DNA of 64,000 nt from Angelakisella massiliensis (GTDB lineage Bacteria; Bacillota; Clostridia; Oscillospirales; Ruminococcaceae): the NCBI RefSeq assembly GCF_900104675.1, contig NZ_LT629945.1:587511-651510 (forward strand), written 5' to 3'. Shown here one piece after another: positions 33,802-41,479 of the stretch. The notes below the pieces were generated by a model. That model searched no databases and was not told where the DNA came from. It saw nothing but the letters and a program-made list of their open reading frames with translations. The position numbers and the translations under genes are program-made. The stretch's first letter is position 1. Every line of letters starts with the position of its first letter.

Positions 33802-35274
33802 TCATAGCTCCATCTCATGTTTCTTTCTCTGTACTGCCTGTGGCTGCTCCCTCCGGCGCAGTGCGGTATCTACGGCGTTCTGCACCTGCCGTAGCCGTAT
33901 GACTTCCTCCCGGAGTGGCTTGTGCTGCGGAGACAGTTCGGCATACTCTGTTTTTAACTGTGCGTATTCCTGTTTCCATGCTTTCAGGGCAATGGGTTTT
34001 CCGTCCAGTTTTTCTTTCAAAATACGGCGGGCGGCATAAAACAGCCGTAACTCCGCATCGTGGGATGTTTCAAATTTCTCCCTCTGTTTCTTAAACTTGA
34101 TATTGTTCAATTCCGTATGAACAGGTTTTAGCCGCTGGTAATTCTCGCCCTCCCGTATCAATTCCTGCAATTCCTTTATCCGGGCAGATTTCTTTTTCAT
34201 GGAGTCGCTTAACGCTTCAAATTCTTCGTTGACAGAGGAAAGACGCTCCTGCAAATCCTCTAATGTGAGCAGCTTGTTTTCCGTCAGATAATTGACGGCT
34301 TCGGCAAACTGCTTTAAGTTTCCGGTTCTGGCTTTATTGCTCCATGCCCCTGCGTTGCGCTGGTTGTAATAAGCGATCAACAGGTCGGCAAGGCTCGGTG
34401 TCTGCGGTTTGGAAAGTTCTTCTTTTACCTCTGCCATCCAGACAAACAGGGCTTTGATCTTCTTCCTCACATCCTGCATGAGCCGGTTGGTGGCTTTAAT
34501 CCAGCGGTTCAGTTCCCCTTTCTCGGTGCGGATGCCCTTTGCTTCCATCTGCCGGACATTAGCTCCCTCGTGGACAGTAGGTATCAGGTCAAGCCCCTGC
34601 CGCACATAGGAACGGTGGTCGATACGCACATCCAGCCCTTTTTCCTCAAATTTTGTATTAACGGCAGCCGCCCACTGCTCCCGCCAGTGTTCCAGCGTTT
34701 CCGGCTCATGCCAGTCTGTTGTATGGACAGCGTTAAACATATAATCGCCGTTTTTATCCCGGATTCGGTTTCCATCTTCATCAAGAAGATATTCCCGACG
34801 CTGTTTTTGTCCCCATGTGCCATCCGGGTTCAAAGGGCGCATGGTTGTCATCACATGAAAATGCGGGTTAGGGATGCCGCCGTCCTCTTTCTCCGGGCTG
34901 TGAAAAGCAAGGTCGGCAATCATGCCTTTTGTCACAAACTGCTCCTGTACGAACTTCCTCGCCAGCTCCATGTTTTCTTCCAGCGTCAATTCATTCTGCA
35001 TGGCAATATCAAAGGAATAGGCAAGCTGTGCTTTTGGATGTTTCTCGCAGTTCTCCACAGCATTCCAGAGGGTCGCCCGGTCAAGATATATTTCCGGCGC
35101 ATGGGGTGGCAGCATGATTTCCGAAGCGATCACGCCGCCCTTTTTGGTGTAGTCGCTGACTTCTCCATAGTAGCTGCTGTAAAGACGCTCCCCGGCTCGA
35201 TAGGCTGCGCTGGCAATGGCGCTCTGACCGGCGCTGCGCTTGATCTGTGCGATTGAAAAATGATAAAGTGCTAT
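33802..35274 (-). CDS. MobA/MobL (MOBQ) relaxase of element C, start codon ATA
   Basis: The open frame from 35274 encodes 490 residues, exactly the length of the element E relaxase. It aligns from residue 2: ALYHFSIAQIKRSAGQSAI, then ASAAYRAGERLY with Tyr25, then HFHV metal histidines. The codon where ATG is expected is ATA (35274-35272). An in-frame TGA lies three codons upstream and no ATG, GTG or TTG is available. Either ATA is used weakly or the gene lost its start by one base change. The next internal start (GTG 35133) would lose Tyr25. Its oriT is at 35863. Confidence 0.8.
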   Translation of the reverse strand: MALYHFSIAQIKRSAGQSAIASAAYRAGERLYSSYYGEVSDYTKKGGVIASEIMLPPHAPEIYLDRATLWNAVENCEKHPKAQLAYSFDIAMQNELTLEENMELARKFVQEQFVTKGMIADLAFHSPEKEDGGIPNPHFHVMTTMRPLNPDGTWGQKQRREYLLDEDGNRIRDKNGDYMFNAVHTTDWHEPETLEHWREQWAAAVNTKFEEKGLDVRIDHRSYVRQGLDLIPTVHEGANVRQMEAKGIRTEKGELNRWIKATNRLMQDVRKKIKALFVWMAEVKEELSKPQTPSLADLLIAYYNQRNAGAWSNKARTGNLKQFAEAVNYLTENKLLTLEDLQERLSSVNEEFEALSDSMKKKSARIKELQELIREGENYQRLKPVHTELNNIKFKKQREKFETSHDAELRLFYAARRILKEKLDGKPIALKAWKQEYAQLKTEYAELSPQHKPLREEVIRLRQVQNAVDTALRRREQPQAVQRKKHEMEL

Positions 35275-35276
35275 CC

Positions 35277-35594
35277 TTAGTCACCGCCTTTCTCCTGCCC
35301 GGAAATACGGGCGTGGTTCTCTGTGGCAGACCGGATGAAATGCTCCGCCTGCGGCAGATTCAAAATGCTTTCCATGAGGGAATAAAATTCCGCTTCGGAT
35401 AGCTCCTTTGTCTGTGGTGCAATGCTCTCAATAGCTGCCCCACGGGTAATCAGCCGGTGCGTCCTCTGTTTCCGGGAACCGCTTTCCAGATACGCCTGCC
35501 GGTTTTTCAAACGCTGCATTTTCCGTTTTTCCTGTTCCAGCAGGACAGTGGTTTTTTCATATTCCTGCTTCAACTGTTCCAAAGATTTTTCCAT
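35277..35594 (-). CDS. DUF3847-type mobilization accessory protein of element C
   Basis: The 105-aa protein MEKSLEQLKQEYEKTTVLLE...KQRTHRLITRGAAIESIAPQTKELSEAEFYSLME closely resembles the E counterpart (54643-54933). It has a coiled-coil N-terminus and a conserved RLITRGAA block. ATG 35594 is taken as start. It lies between oriT and the relaxase, ending 2 bp before the relaxase frame. Probably an oriT-binding or relaxase-supporting protein, inferred from its conserved position. Confidence 0.75.
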   Translation of the reverse strand: MEKSLEQLKQEYEKTTVLLEQEKRKMQRLKNRQAYLESGSRKQRTHRLITRGAAIESIAPQTKELSEAEFYSLMESILNLPQAEHFIRSATENHARISGQEKGGD

Positions 35595-35837
35595 GTTCTC
35601 ACATCCTTTGCTGATAAGATAAAGAAAGACCATCCGCAGACAGTCCGTGTGTCAGTGCTTCTATAAAACCCGATGAAAAGGGAAAACCGCAGAGCGGATT
35701 TCTCTTTGCGGCGGGTACACAGGGGATAGCCGCTTTAGCGGCGCAAGGGGGTGTAGCCACCTTGTCGGAGCGAAGCGAACGCAGACCTCGGATTGCTGAT
35801 TTTATCAGCGGCAGAGGTAAGCTCCGCAGGACGCACG

Positions 35838-35885
35838 ATACATGGTCTTTAGACTATGTATAGAAGTGCGCCCTTAGTTCCTAAG
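35838..35885 (+). other. oriT of element C
   Basis: GAAGTGCGCCCT (35863-35874) matches the MOBQ nick core. An inverted repeat TACATGGTC-ttta-GACTATGTA precedes it, and CCCTTAGTTCCTAAGGG forms another small hairpin after it. Element E has the same arrangement at 55201-55250. The gap 35595-35880 holds no supported gene. Confidence 0.87.
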
Positions 35886-36084
35886 GGATTTTGCCGTTTC
35901 CGGCAGTCTTGTCCTTTTTCTTGGAACGCTTGGAAAGATACTTCGGGCAGTCAACCACAACCGCCCGGAAGCTCTGTTTACATTCGTGCTGGCATTTCCG
36001 GCACAGTTCGTTGTAAGTGATACGGCTGCGGTCATTTAAGAAGAAAGACCATTCCAACCGCCGCTTGTTACTCATTCTTGCCAT
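35881..36084 (-). CDS. Small cysteine-containing hypothetical protein
   Basis: This 67-aa basic protein, MARMSNKRRLEWSFFLNDRS followed by RITYNELCRKCQHECKQSFR and a lysine-rich tail, has three Cys in CRKCQHEC. ATG 36084 has AAAGGAG. It lies between oriT and the HTH gene of element C. I do not know a function. The basic, Cys-containing character suggests nucleic acid binding. Confidence 0.55.
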   Translation of the reverse strand: MARMSNKRRLEWSFFLNDRSRITYNELCRKCQHECKQSFRAVVVDCPKYLSKRSKKKDKTAGNGKIP

Positions 36085-36231
36085 AACCGGCTCCTTTCTC
36101 CGTTTCTATCTGATGTACGCAGATAGGCTGTTTTGATGTAGCGTCTCGGTATCATTTTTAAGTTTTTTTCCCTCTGTATGCCCCTTTGGAAAGTGCGGCA
36201 GTATTGCAAGTCAGGGAATGATACCTCACGC

Positions 36232-36456
36232 TTATTTGTCGCTTCCCGGTACGGTTTCGGAGCCTTTTGCCATCCATTCAAAGAAAGCAATTTTGCTGAC
36301 CTTGATAAGTCTGCCCCTGCGGAACGCTGGAAAGCCGGGTGTGTGTACCAGCTCATAGGCGCTCGCTCTTGAAATTCCCATAATCCGCTGAATGTCCGCC
36401 ACATCCAGAACCAGCGGTAAATCCTCGTAGCTGTTCAATCTCTTTTTATCGTTCAT
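36232..36456 (-). CDS. Excisionase-like helix-turn-helix protein of element C
   Basis: This 74-aa protein has a MerR/excisionase-type winged HTH: LVLDVADIQRIMGISRASAY then ELVHTPGFPAFRRGRLIKVS. ATG 36456 has GGAGG upstream. A similar protein is present in element E (56232-56447). Such proteins often act as recombination directionality factors or regulators. Which applies here is unknown. Confidence 0.75.
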   Translation of the reverse strand: MNDKKRLNSYEDLPLVLDVADIQRIMGISRASAYELVHTPGFPAFRRGRLIKVSKIAFFEWMAKGSETVPGSDK

Positions 36457-36671
36457 TCTGTTCCTCCCATAAATCAAATAGGTTAAAATGCTTCCTGTTG
36501 CCGTTCTCCCCAAAAGCCGTTTTCCTGCCCCATTCCTGCGGTGTTTCCCTGCATTGGTGCGCCGAATGCGTCACTTCTCCTGCCGGTCATATCCCTTTTG
36601 GACGGTCATTCACTTGTCAAGGTACTGTGCGGTACGAAATTACCAACCGCAATCATCATAGCGTACTATCC

Positions 36672-36700
36672 TTGACAAAACAATGATTCTGCGATACCAT
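36672..36700 (+). promoter_or_regulatory. Promoter of the DUF6076-like gene
   Basis: TTGACA (36672-36677), a 17-bp spacer and TACCAT (36695-36700) precede the gene at 36759. It lies in the divergent gap 36457-36758, which otherwise shows no gene. Confidence 0.6.
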
Positions 36701-36758
36701 GAGTGTAACGGATATAACTGAATTATATAATTACCATAAACAAAGGCAGGGGATAGGG

Positions 36759-37799
36759 ATGGAGAATCAGTTTATACGGCATGAGCCATGTTTTGAGAGG
36801 ATTTTGTTTGTCCTGACGCTGGACAGGAAGAAAATGAAAGAGCGGATTTTGATTGGGGAAGAACAGCAGATCCGCTTCCGTCTGAACGGGAGCCAAAACG
36901 CAGAGGTGCTTTGTGATATGACACGCCCACTGGGAACTTTTTTGATAAACTTTGAGCGTGACACGGACAGAGACTGGAACTTATACGGGCTTTCTCCGCT
37001 GCGGCAAGCTCTCCACTCCAACCGATGGAAACAGCCGGAGCTGGAGCAGGCGGCAAGCGAATTTCTTTGGGAGAAATATCTTAGCAACGACCCTCTGAAA
37101 ATGTATGTGGCGTTCCGTATCTGGAACAGCTATCTGCTTGCCAGAGAACCCCGTGACCGTAACGCTGCCTGTGACCGCTTCATGGATAAAATGAGCAGAC
37201 TGACCGGGGTATTCCAAAACGAAACCATGAGCTTTGACAGGGAGACAGGAAAACCAAAACAATTTCAAGCTGGCAGCCTTTATTTCAAAGGCGCACCGTC
37301 AGAAGATACCCGGCTTGACCTCTGGTTCCCGGACAACCGGCGCACAGAAGAATGTGTGTCTGCCTATGCGTCCCTCTACCCGTTGATTACCTATTATCTG
37401 AACAGGCTGAATGACTGGGGGCTTTGCTTCCGGCGGTGCAAGGTCTGTGGAAAATATTTTCTGGCAAAGAGCCAGCGGTATGAGCTGTGCAGCGACAAGT
37501 GCCGAAAAGCACAGGCGCTTCAAAACAAGCGGGAATTTGACGAGAGGTCAAGAGAAAATAACTATGACCTGCTTTATAAAAATGAATGCCAGAACTGGCG
37601 CAACAAAATAAACCGGGTAAAAAATACCGCAGGCTTTCCGGCTGACCGTCTGGAAAAAATACAGGCTTCCTTTTCCGACTTTAAGAAAGAAGCCTTACAG
37701 AGAAAAAAGGCTGTAAAAACAGGAACGGCCAGCCCGAAAGAATTTACGGACTGGCTGTATCAGCAGAGTAATGTAATTGTTGAGCTGACCGAGATATGA
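36759..37799 (+). CDS. DUF6076-like protein with Cys4 finger
   Basis: The 346-aa protein starts at ATG 36759 (MENQFIRHEPCFERI). It has a helical body of about 230 residues, then CKVCGKYFLAKSQRYELCSD and KC, a Cys4 finger like those at the end of the B recombinase and of the 19869-20777 protein. A long charged helical tail follows. It is divergent from the mob genes of C and lies between them and the transporter cargo. No known biochemical function. The recurrent finger on recombinase-linked proteins suggests DNA contact. Confidence 0.6.
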   Translation: MENQFIRHEPCFERILFVLTLDRKKMKERILIGEEQQIRFRLNGSQNAEVLCDMTRPLGTFLINFERDTDRDWNLYGLSPLRQALHSNRWKQPELEQAASEFLWEKYLSNDPLKMYVAFRIWNSYLLAREPRDRNAACDRFMDKMSRLTGVFQNETMSFDRETGKPKQFQAGSLYFKGAPSEDTRLDLWFPDNRRTEECVSAYASLYPLITYYLNRLNDWGLCFRRCKVCGKYFLAKSQRYELCSDKCRKAQALQNKREFDERSRENNYDLLYKNECQNWRNKINRVKNTAGFPADRLEKIQASFSDFKKEALQRKKAVKTGTASPKEFTDWLYQQSNVIVELTEI

Positions 37800-37981
37800 A
37801 AAACTTTCTATCGTCAATTTCGCATTATTGCAATAACAGATTGCTTCTTCCATGAATGGTAATATTATCATCAAACTTTTGGAAGAACTATAAATGTCCG
37901 AGGTGCCTTTGATTTCGACAAAAAAACAGGCTGAATTGTTACAAAGCTCGGACATTTCAAAAATTTCTTTGAGAAAAGGCG

Positions 37982-38012
37982 AAAAAAGCGGGGCAGCACA
38001 CGCCGCCCCGCC
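37982..38012 (-). terminator. Intrinsic terminator of the ABC permease operon
   Basis: GCGGGGC (37988-37994) and GCCCCGC (38005-38011) form a GC stem with a T run following on the minus strand, 13 bp beyond the permease stop. Confidence 0.85.
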
Positions 38013-38024
38013 GATCCCATACGA

Positions 38025-40403
38025 TTATTCCATTGCCCGCATTTGTTCAATCAGGGATTGTTTTTTCTGTCTGCGGATTGTCCATACAGACAAGATCAGT
38101 TCCATTCCGAATAATACCAGAATGAACAATCCCATTTCCAAAACTGGGAATTTGTAAGGTACTACATTTCCGCCAAAAGTAGCTATACTTATTTCTCTAC
38201 TTGCAACAATAGAAATAGGAAATCCGACAATCAGGATTGCCAATGTTGCAAAGAACGCATAGCACAGACCCTCGCATATATTCATTTTGCATAACTGTTT
38301 TTGTGTCAGACCAATGGAACGCAAAACACTGTTTTCCTGTTTTCTGGACATCTGATTAGAGAGGGTCGTATTGATGAGGTTGATAACGCCAAAGAGGAAC
38401 ACCAACCATGAAAGAACCTGCATACTACCAAACACCGCAGAATTTTGTGATTTTTCAGCCGCAATCGCTGTATCTATTTCATCTAAAGCAAGGTTACTGT
38501 GTTCGGCTACAATATTTTTCAGTTCAGCTTTTACAGTTTCAGCTTTTTTCGGATTGCTTACAATGCTCCATGAGTAATCAAAGGTAGTAATTTCCGGGTA
38601 CAGTTCGTAGAATAAATCTTTTGGAGCAAAGAAAACAGAGCCATCTGTATGAGCGCGTCCATGCCCGAAAATCACAGGCATTTTTGAAAGGGAAAACACT
38701 CCCGATATTGTAACAGGGATGGACTGCTTACCATCTATTGAAGAAAATTCAACGGTGGAACCGACGCCCATATCTTCAAAATACGCTACAATCTGGTCGT
38801 GAATTACGATACTATGAGAATCTGTCGGCATCGTTCCCTCTGTCAATGCAGCCTCAACCATAGCATAGTTCTGGTCGGTCAGCGTATCACATATTCCTGA
38901 ATTTTGGTTAGCATCTGTTTTAATGCTGGTATGGAGCGATTGTCTGGCTACGATTATATCCGTAACACCATCAACAGATAAAACTTCCTGCTTTAGTTCC
39001 TCGTTTAGCGGATTACCTTTTACTAACATTTCTTCCGATAGATCTTGGAGATATATTTTGTAATCGCTGTCAGGAAAATATAATCTCGCAATTTGTTCTG
39101 GTGAGCGCACTAAAACAATGGAAGATACCACCATCAGCAAAATTCCGCCGATACTCAAAGATGCTACAATACTGATTGTCTTTTTTCGGTCACGCTTAAA
39201 ATTCGCAATTCCCATTGAAACAGGATTGAGCTTGATATTCTTTTTCCGGCTGCGGATGTCCTTTTGCACCGGGGTAAAACGGACGGCTTCAATGGGGGAA
39301 ATCCCTGCCGCGATTTTCACCGGCTTACGGATGGAAATAGACACCATGATCCAACTGCTTATGAGTGTCAGGGAAACCATAACGACATAGGAAACAGCGT
39401 TAAATCCCTTGGAAAACAGAAGAAAACCGCAGCATACGCCCAGCACTGTACCAACCAAAATTCCGATACTGCCGAGTTTGCGTCCCTCCCGCTTTACAAT
39501 CCGCTTGATTTGCTTTGGCGTTGCACCAATCGTCCGAAGCTGTCCGTAGCTCCTGATTTTGTCATTGATGGAGATACGGAAGATACTCTGAATCACAATA
39601 TAGCCGCCGATCAGAACAATAACAATCACACCAACAATCGGTAAAAAATCAAAGGATTTAGAAGCATAAGCAAAATACTTGTTGTTCATGCTGGGATTAG
39701 GAAGCTGATATTCCTCTGCAATCTCCCTGCAATAAGAGGTTATCAGTTCCTCGCCCAACTGGTCGCTGTTTTTGAAATGGACATAGGCGCGATACCCAGC
39801 CGGATCAAACCCTTTCCATTCTGTCAGGGCAGCTTTGGAAAGAATGATAGCGCAGGTATTCGCTTCTTTTTCATTTACGCTGTCCATAATGCCGGTAACG
39901 ACATAATCACCATGAAAACTCTCGGTATCTAAGGTCACACTGTCCCCGATCTTGGCATTGTTTCCATAGGTGGAGAGAAAGTATTCGCTTACGACAACTT
40001 CATTTGCTTTTTGGGGCAGATTCCCCTCCAATAGCTTCATTTGGTCGCGCCCAATCTCCATCATTTCTGCGTCATTATATACATAAGAGGCATGATAGCC
40101 CTGTTCCGAAAGTTCCTCACCGAGCATATAGTAGCCGCCTACGCGCTCAAACTCCGGCAGTCCTTTCAGGGTTTCAATGTCGTTTTCCTCTACGCCCAGC
40201 CAGACCGCCTCATAAGTATCGACAACCTGATTGCGCTGCATTTGTGTCAGGGAAGTAGCTACAATTCCCGTAAAGCAGATCAGAAATGCCGCCAGCGCAA
40301 CGGCGATCACTACCATCAGATTCCGGCGCTTCTCGCTTTGCAAACTTTTCTTTGCCAGCTTCTTTGTAATGGCGCTGGTATCATTTTCAAAAGGCCATGT
40401 CAT
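38025..40403 (-). CDS. FtsX-type ABC transporter permease 1
   Basis: This 792-aa protein has an N-terminal helix (about 30-52), a large extracellular domain (about 55-235), three helices (about 245-345), another helix (about 405-430) with a second extracellular domain, and three C-terminal helices ending QKKQSLIEQMRAME. This is the two-FtsX-domain plan of permeases that remove or sense antimicrobial peptides. It begins MTWPFENDTSAITKKLAKKS, nearly identical to permease 2 (41480-43855), so the two are duplicates. It is the last gene of the operon 41349-38025, after the ATPase. Probable role: defence against cell-envelope-active peptides, inferred. Confidence 0.85.
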   Translation of the reverse strand: MTWPFENDTSAITKKLAKKSLQSEKRRNLMVVIAVALAAFLICFTGIVATSLTQMQRNQVVDTYEAVWLGVEENDIETLKGLPEFERVGGYYMLGEELSEQGYHASYVYNDAEMMEIGRDQMKLLEGNLPQKANEVVVSEYFLSTYGNNAKIGDSVTLDTESFHGDYVVTGIMDSVNEKEANTCAIILSKAALTEWKGFDPAGYRAYVHFKNSDQLGEELITSYCREIAEEYQLPNPSMNNKYFAYASKSFDFLPIVGVIVIVLIGGYIVIQSIFRISINDKIRSYGQLRTIGATPKQIKRIVKREGRKLGSIGILVGTVLGVCCGFLLFSKGFNAVSYVVMVSLTLISSWIMVSISIRKPVKIAAGISPIEAVRFTPVQKDIRSRKKNIKLNPVSMGIANFKRDRKKTISIVASLSIGGILLMVVSSIVLVRSPEQIARLYFPDSDYKIYLQDLSEEMLVKGNPLNEELKQEVLSVDGVTDIIVARQSLHTSIKTDANQNSGICDTLTDQNYAMVEAALTEGTMPTDSHSIVIHDQIVAYFEDMGVGSTVEFSSIDGKQSIPVTISGVFSLSKMPVIFGHGRAHTDGSVFFAPKDLFYELYPEITTFDYSWSIVSNPKKAETVKAELKNIVAEHSNLALDEIDTAIAAEKSQNSAVFGSMQVLSWLVFLFGVINLINTTLSNQMSRKQENSVLRSIGLTQKQLCKMNICEGLCYAFFATLAILIVGFPISIVASREISIATFGGNVVPYKFPVLEMGLFILVLFGMELILSVWTIRRQKKQSLIEQMRAME

Positions 40404-40417
40404 AGCCTGCCACCTCC

Positions 40418-41083
40418 TTATTCCACAATCTTGCCATCCTCAATGCGGACAATCCGATCTGCAAGGCGGGCAATGTCGTTGTTGTGGGTAATCATCACAA
40501 CAGTTTGCCGGAACTCCGCACTGGTACGCTTGATAAGCCCCAGCACCTCGGCGCTGGTCTTGCTGTCAAGGTTGCCAGTCGGCTCGTCGGCCAGCACAAT
40601 AGCCGGTTTGGTAATCAGGGCGCGGGCAATCGCCACACGCTGCTGCTGTCCGCCGGAAAGATTGTTCGGCATATTTTTCAGTTTATCTTCCAGCCCCAGC
40701 AAGTGAACAATCTCGTCCAAAAACTTCTGATCCACCGTGTCCCCGTCCAGCTCCACCGGCAGGACGATGTTCTCATACACATTCAAGATGGGAACAAGGT
40801 TATAGTTCTGGAAGATAAAGCCGATGTTGCGGCGGCGAAAGATGGTAAGCTGCTCGTCGTTCTTCTTTGCCAGTTCTTCGCCTCGGACAATCACGGTTCC
40901 GCTGGTGGGGGTGTCCAGCCCGCCCATCATGTGAAGCAGGGTAGACTTGCCGCTGCCGGAGGTTCCCACAACGGCCACAAACTCGCCGTCCTCCACAGAG
41001 AAGTTCACGCCGTCAAGGGCGCGGGTGATGTTCGGCTCTGTGCCGTAATACTTTTTCAGATCAATCGTCTGTAAAATGCTCAT
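40418..41083 (-). CDS. ABC transporter ATP-binding protein (LolD/MacB/BceA type)
   Basis: This 221-aa protein has Walker A GTSGSGKSTL (about 38-47), Q-loop FIFQNYNLVP, signature LSGGQQQRVAIARAL, Walker B IVLADEPTGNLD and the H-loop MITHNND, all intact. ATG 41083 is chosen, with AAGGATTG upstream; MNFM three codons earlier is possible. It lies 14 bp upstream of permease 1. Because no second ATPase gene is present, it may also power permease 2. Confidence 0.93.
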   Translation of the reverse strand: MSILQTIDLKKYYGTEPNITRALDGVNFSVEDGEFVAVVGTSGSGKSTLLHMMGGLDTPTSGTVIVRGEELAKKNDEQLTIFRRRNIGFIFQNYNLVPILNVYENIVLPVELDGDTVDQKFLDEIVHLLGLEDKLKNMPNNLSGGQQQRVAIARALITKPAIVLADEPTGNLDSKTSAEVLGLIKRTSAEFRQTVVMITHNNDIARLADRIVRIEDGKIVE

Positions 41084-41088
41084 AAAAT

Positions 41089-41349
41089 TCAATCCTTTCT
41101 TTGTTTGTTGTAAATGCGGAACGCTGCTGCGCCGATGGCCGCCAACTGTACCAGAATCAGCACAGCGAATAGGCCGAAGCTCTCATAGTAGAACAGTTCA
41201 TCCCAAAACAGGAGAACATCACAGAGAGCAGTCAAGGCAACCGTCCAGCGGATGTGCCGGGCCAGCCATTGCCGGAACACCAGCACAAGGGCAACGGGCG
41301 GGACAATCAGCAGCACCAGATTCAAAATCAAGGTCGGGGTCAGTTCCAT
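41089..41349 (-). CDS. Small three-helix membrane protein of the ABC operon
   Basis: The 86-aa protein has hydrophobic segments at about 5-25, 32-50 and 55-77. It starts ATG 41349 after GTGAGGAGG, and is first in the operon with the ATPase (start 6 bp before its stop) and permease 1. I do not recognise the family. It may be an accessory or regulatory subunit of the transporter. Confidence 0.65.
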   Translation of the reverse strand: MELTPTLILNLVLLIVPPVALVLVFRQWLARHIRWTVALTALCDVLLFWDELFYYESFGLFAVLILVQLAAIGAAAFRIYNKQRKD

Positions 41350-41381
41350 TGCGTCGCCTCCTCACTTTTGTTGATAAGGGT

Positions 41382-41456
41382 ATTGTAAAACCCAAATGTC
41401 CGCGAAATGTTACAGCGGCCAAAAAATTTCATTGAAAATCGGGGTGAAATGTTACA
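41382..41456 (-). promoter_or_regulatory. Response-regulator promoter of the ABC operon (two TGTAACATTTC boxes)
   Basis: On the minus strand, boxes TGTAACATTTC at 41456-41446 and 41414-41404 are 42 bp apart. The nearer box is followed by 16 bp (including CGGACATTTG) and TACAAT (41387-41382) as the -10. The layout is almost identical to that of permease 2 (43886-43960), and the box-to--10 spacing equals that of the regulator's own promoter (46003-46035). Confidence 0.8.
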
Positions 41457-41479
41457 AGGCTCGGACATTTCAAAAATTC

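Noticed and set aside
41382..41470. Duplicate 90-bp sequences at 41.4 and 43.9 kb as insertion sequence ends
   Set aside because: They lie directly in front of genes, contain promoter elements with fixed spacing and no transposase lies near; duplicated promoters fit better.
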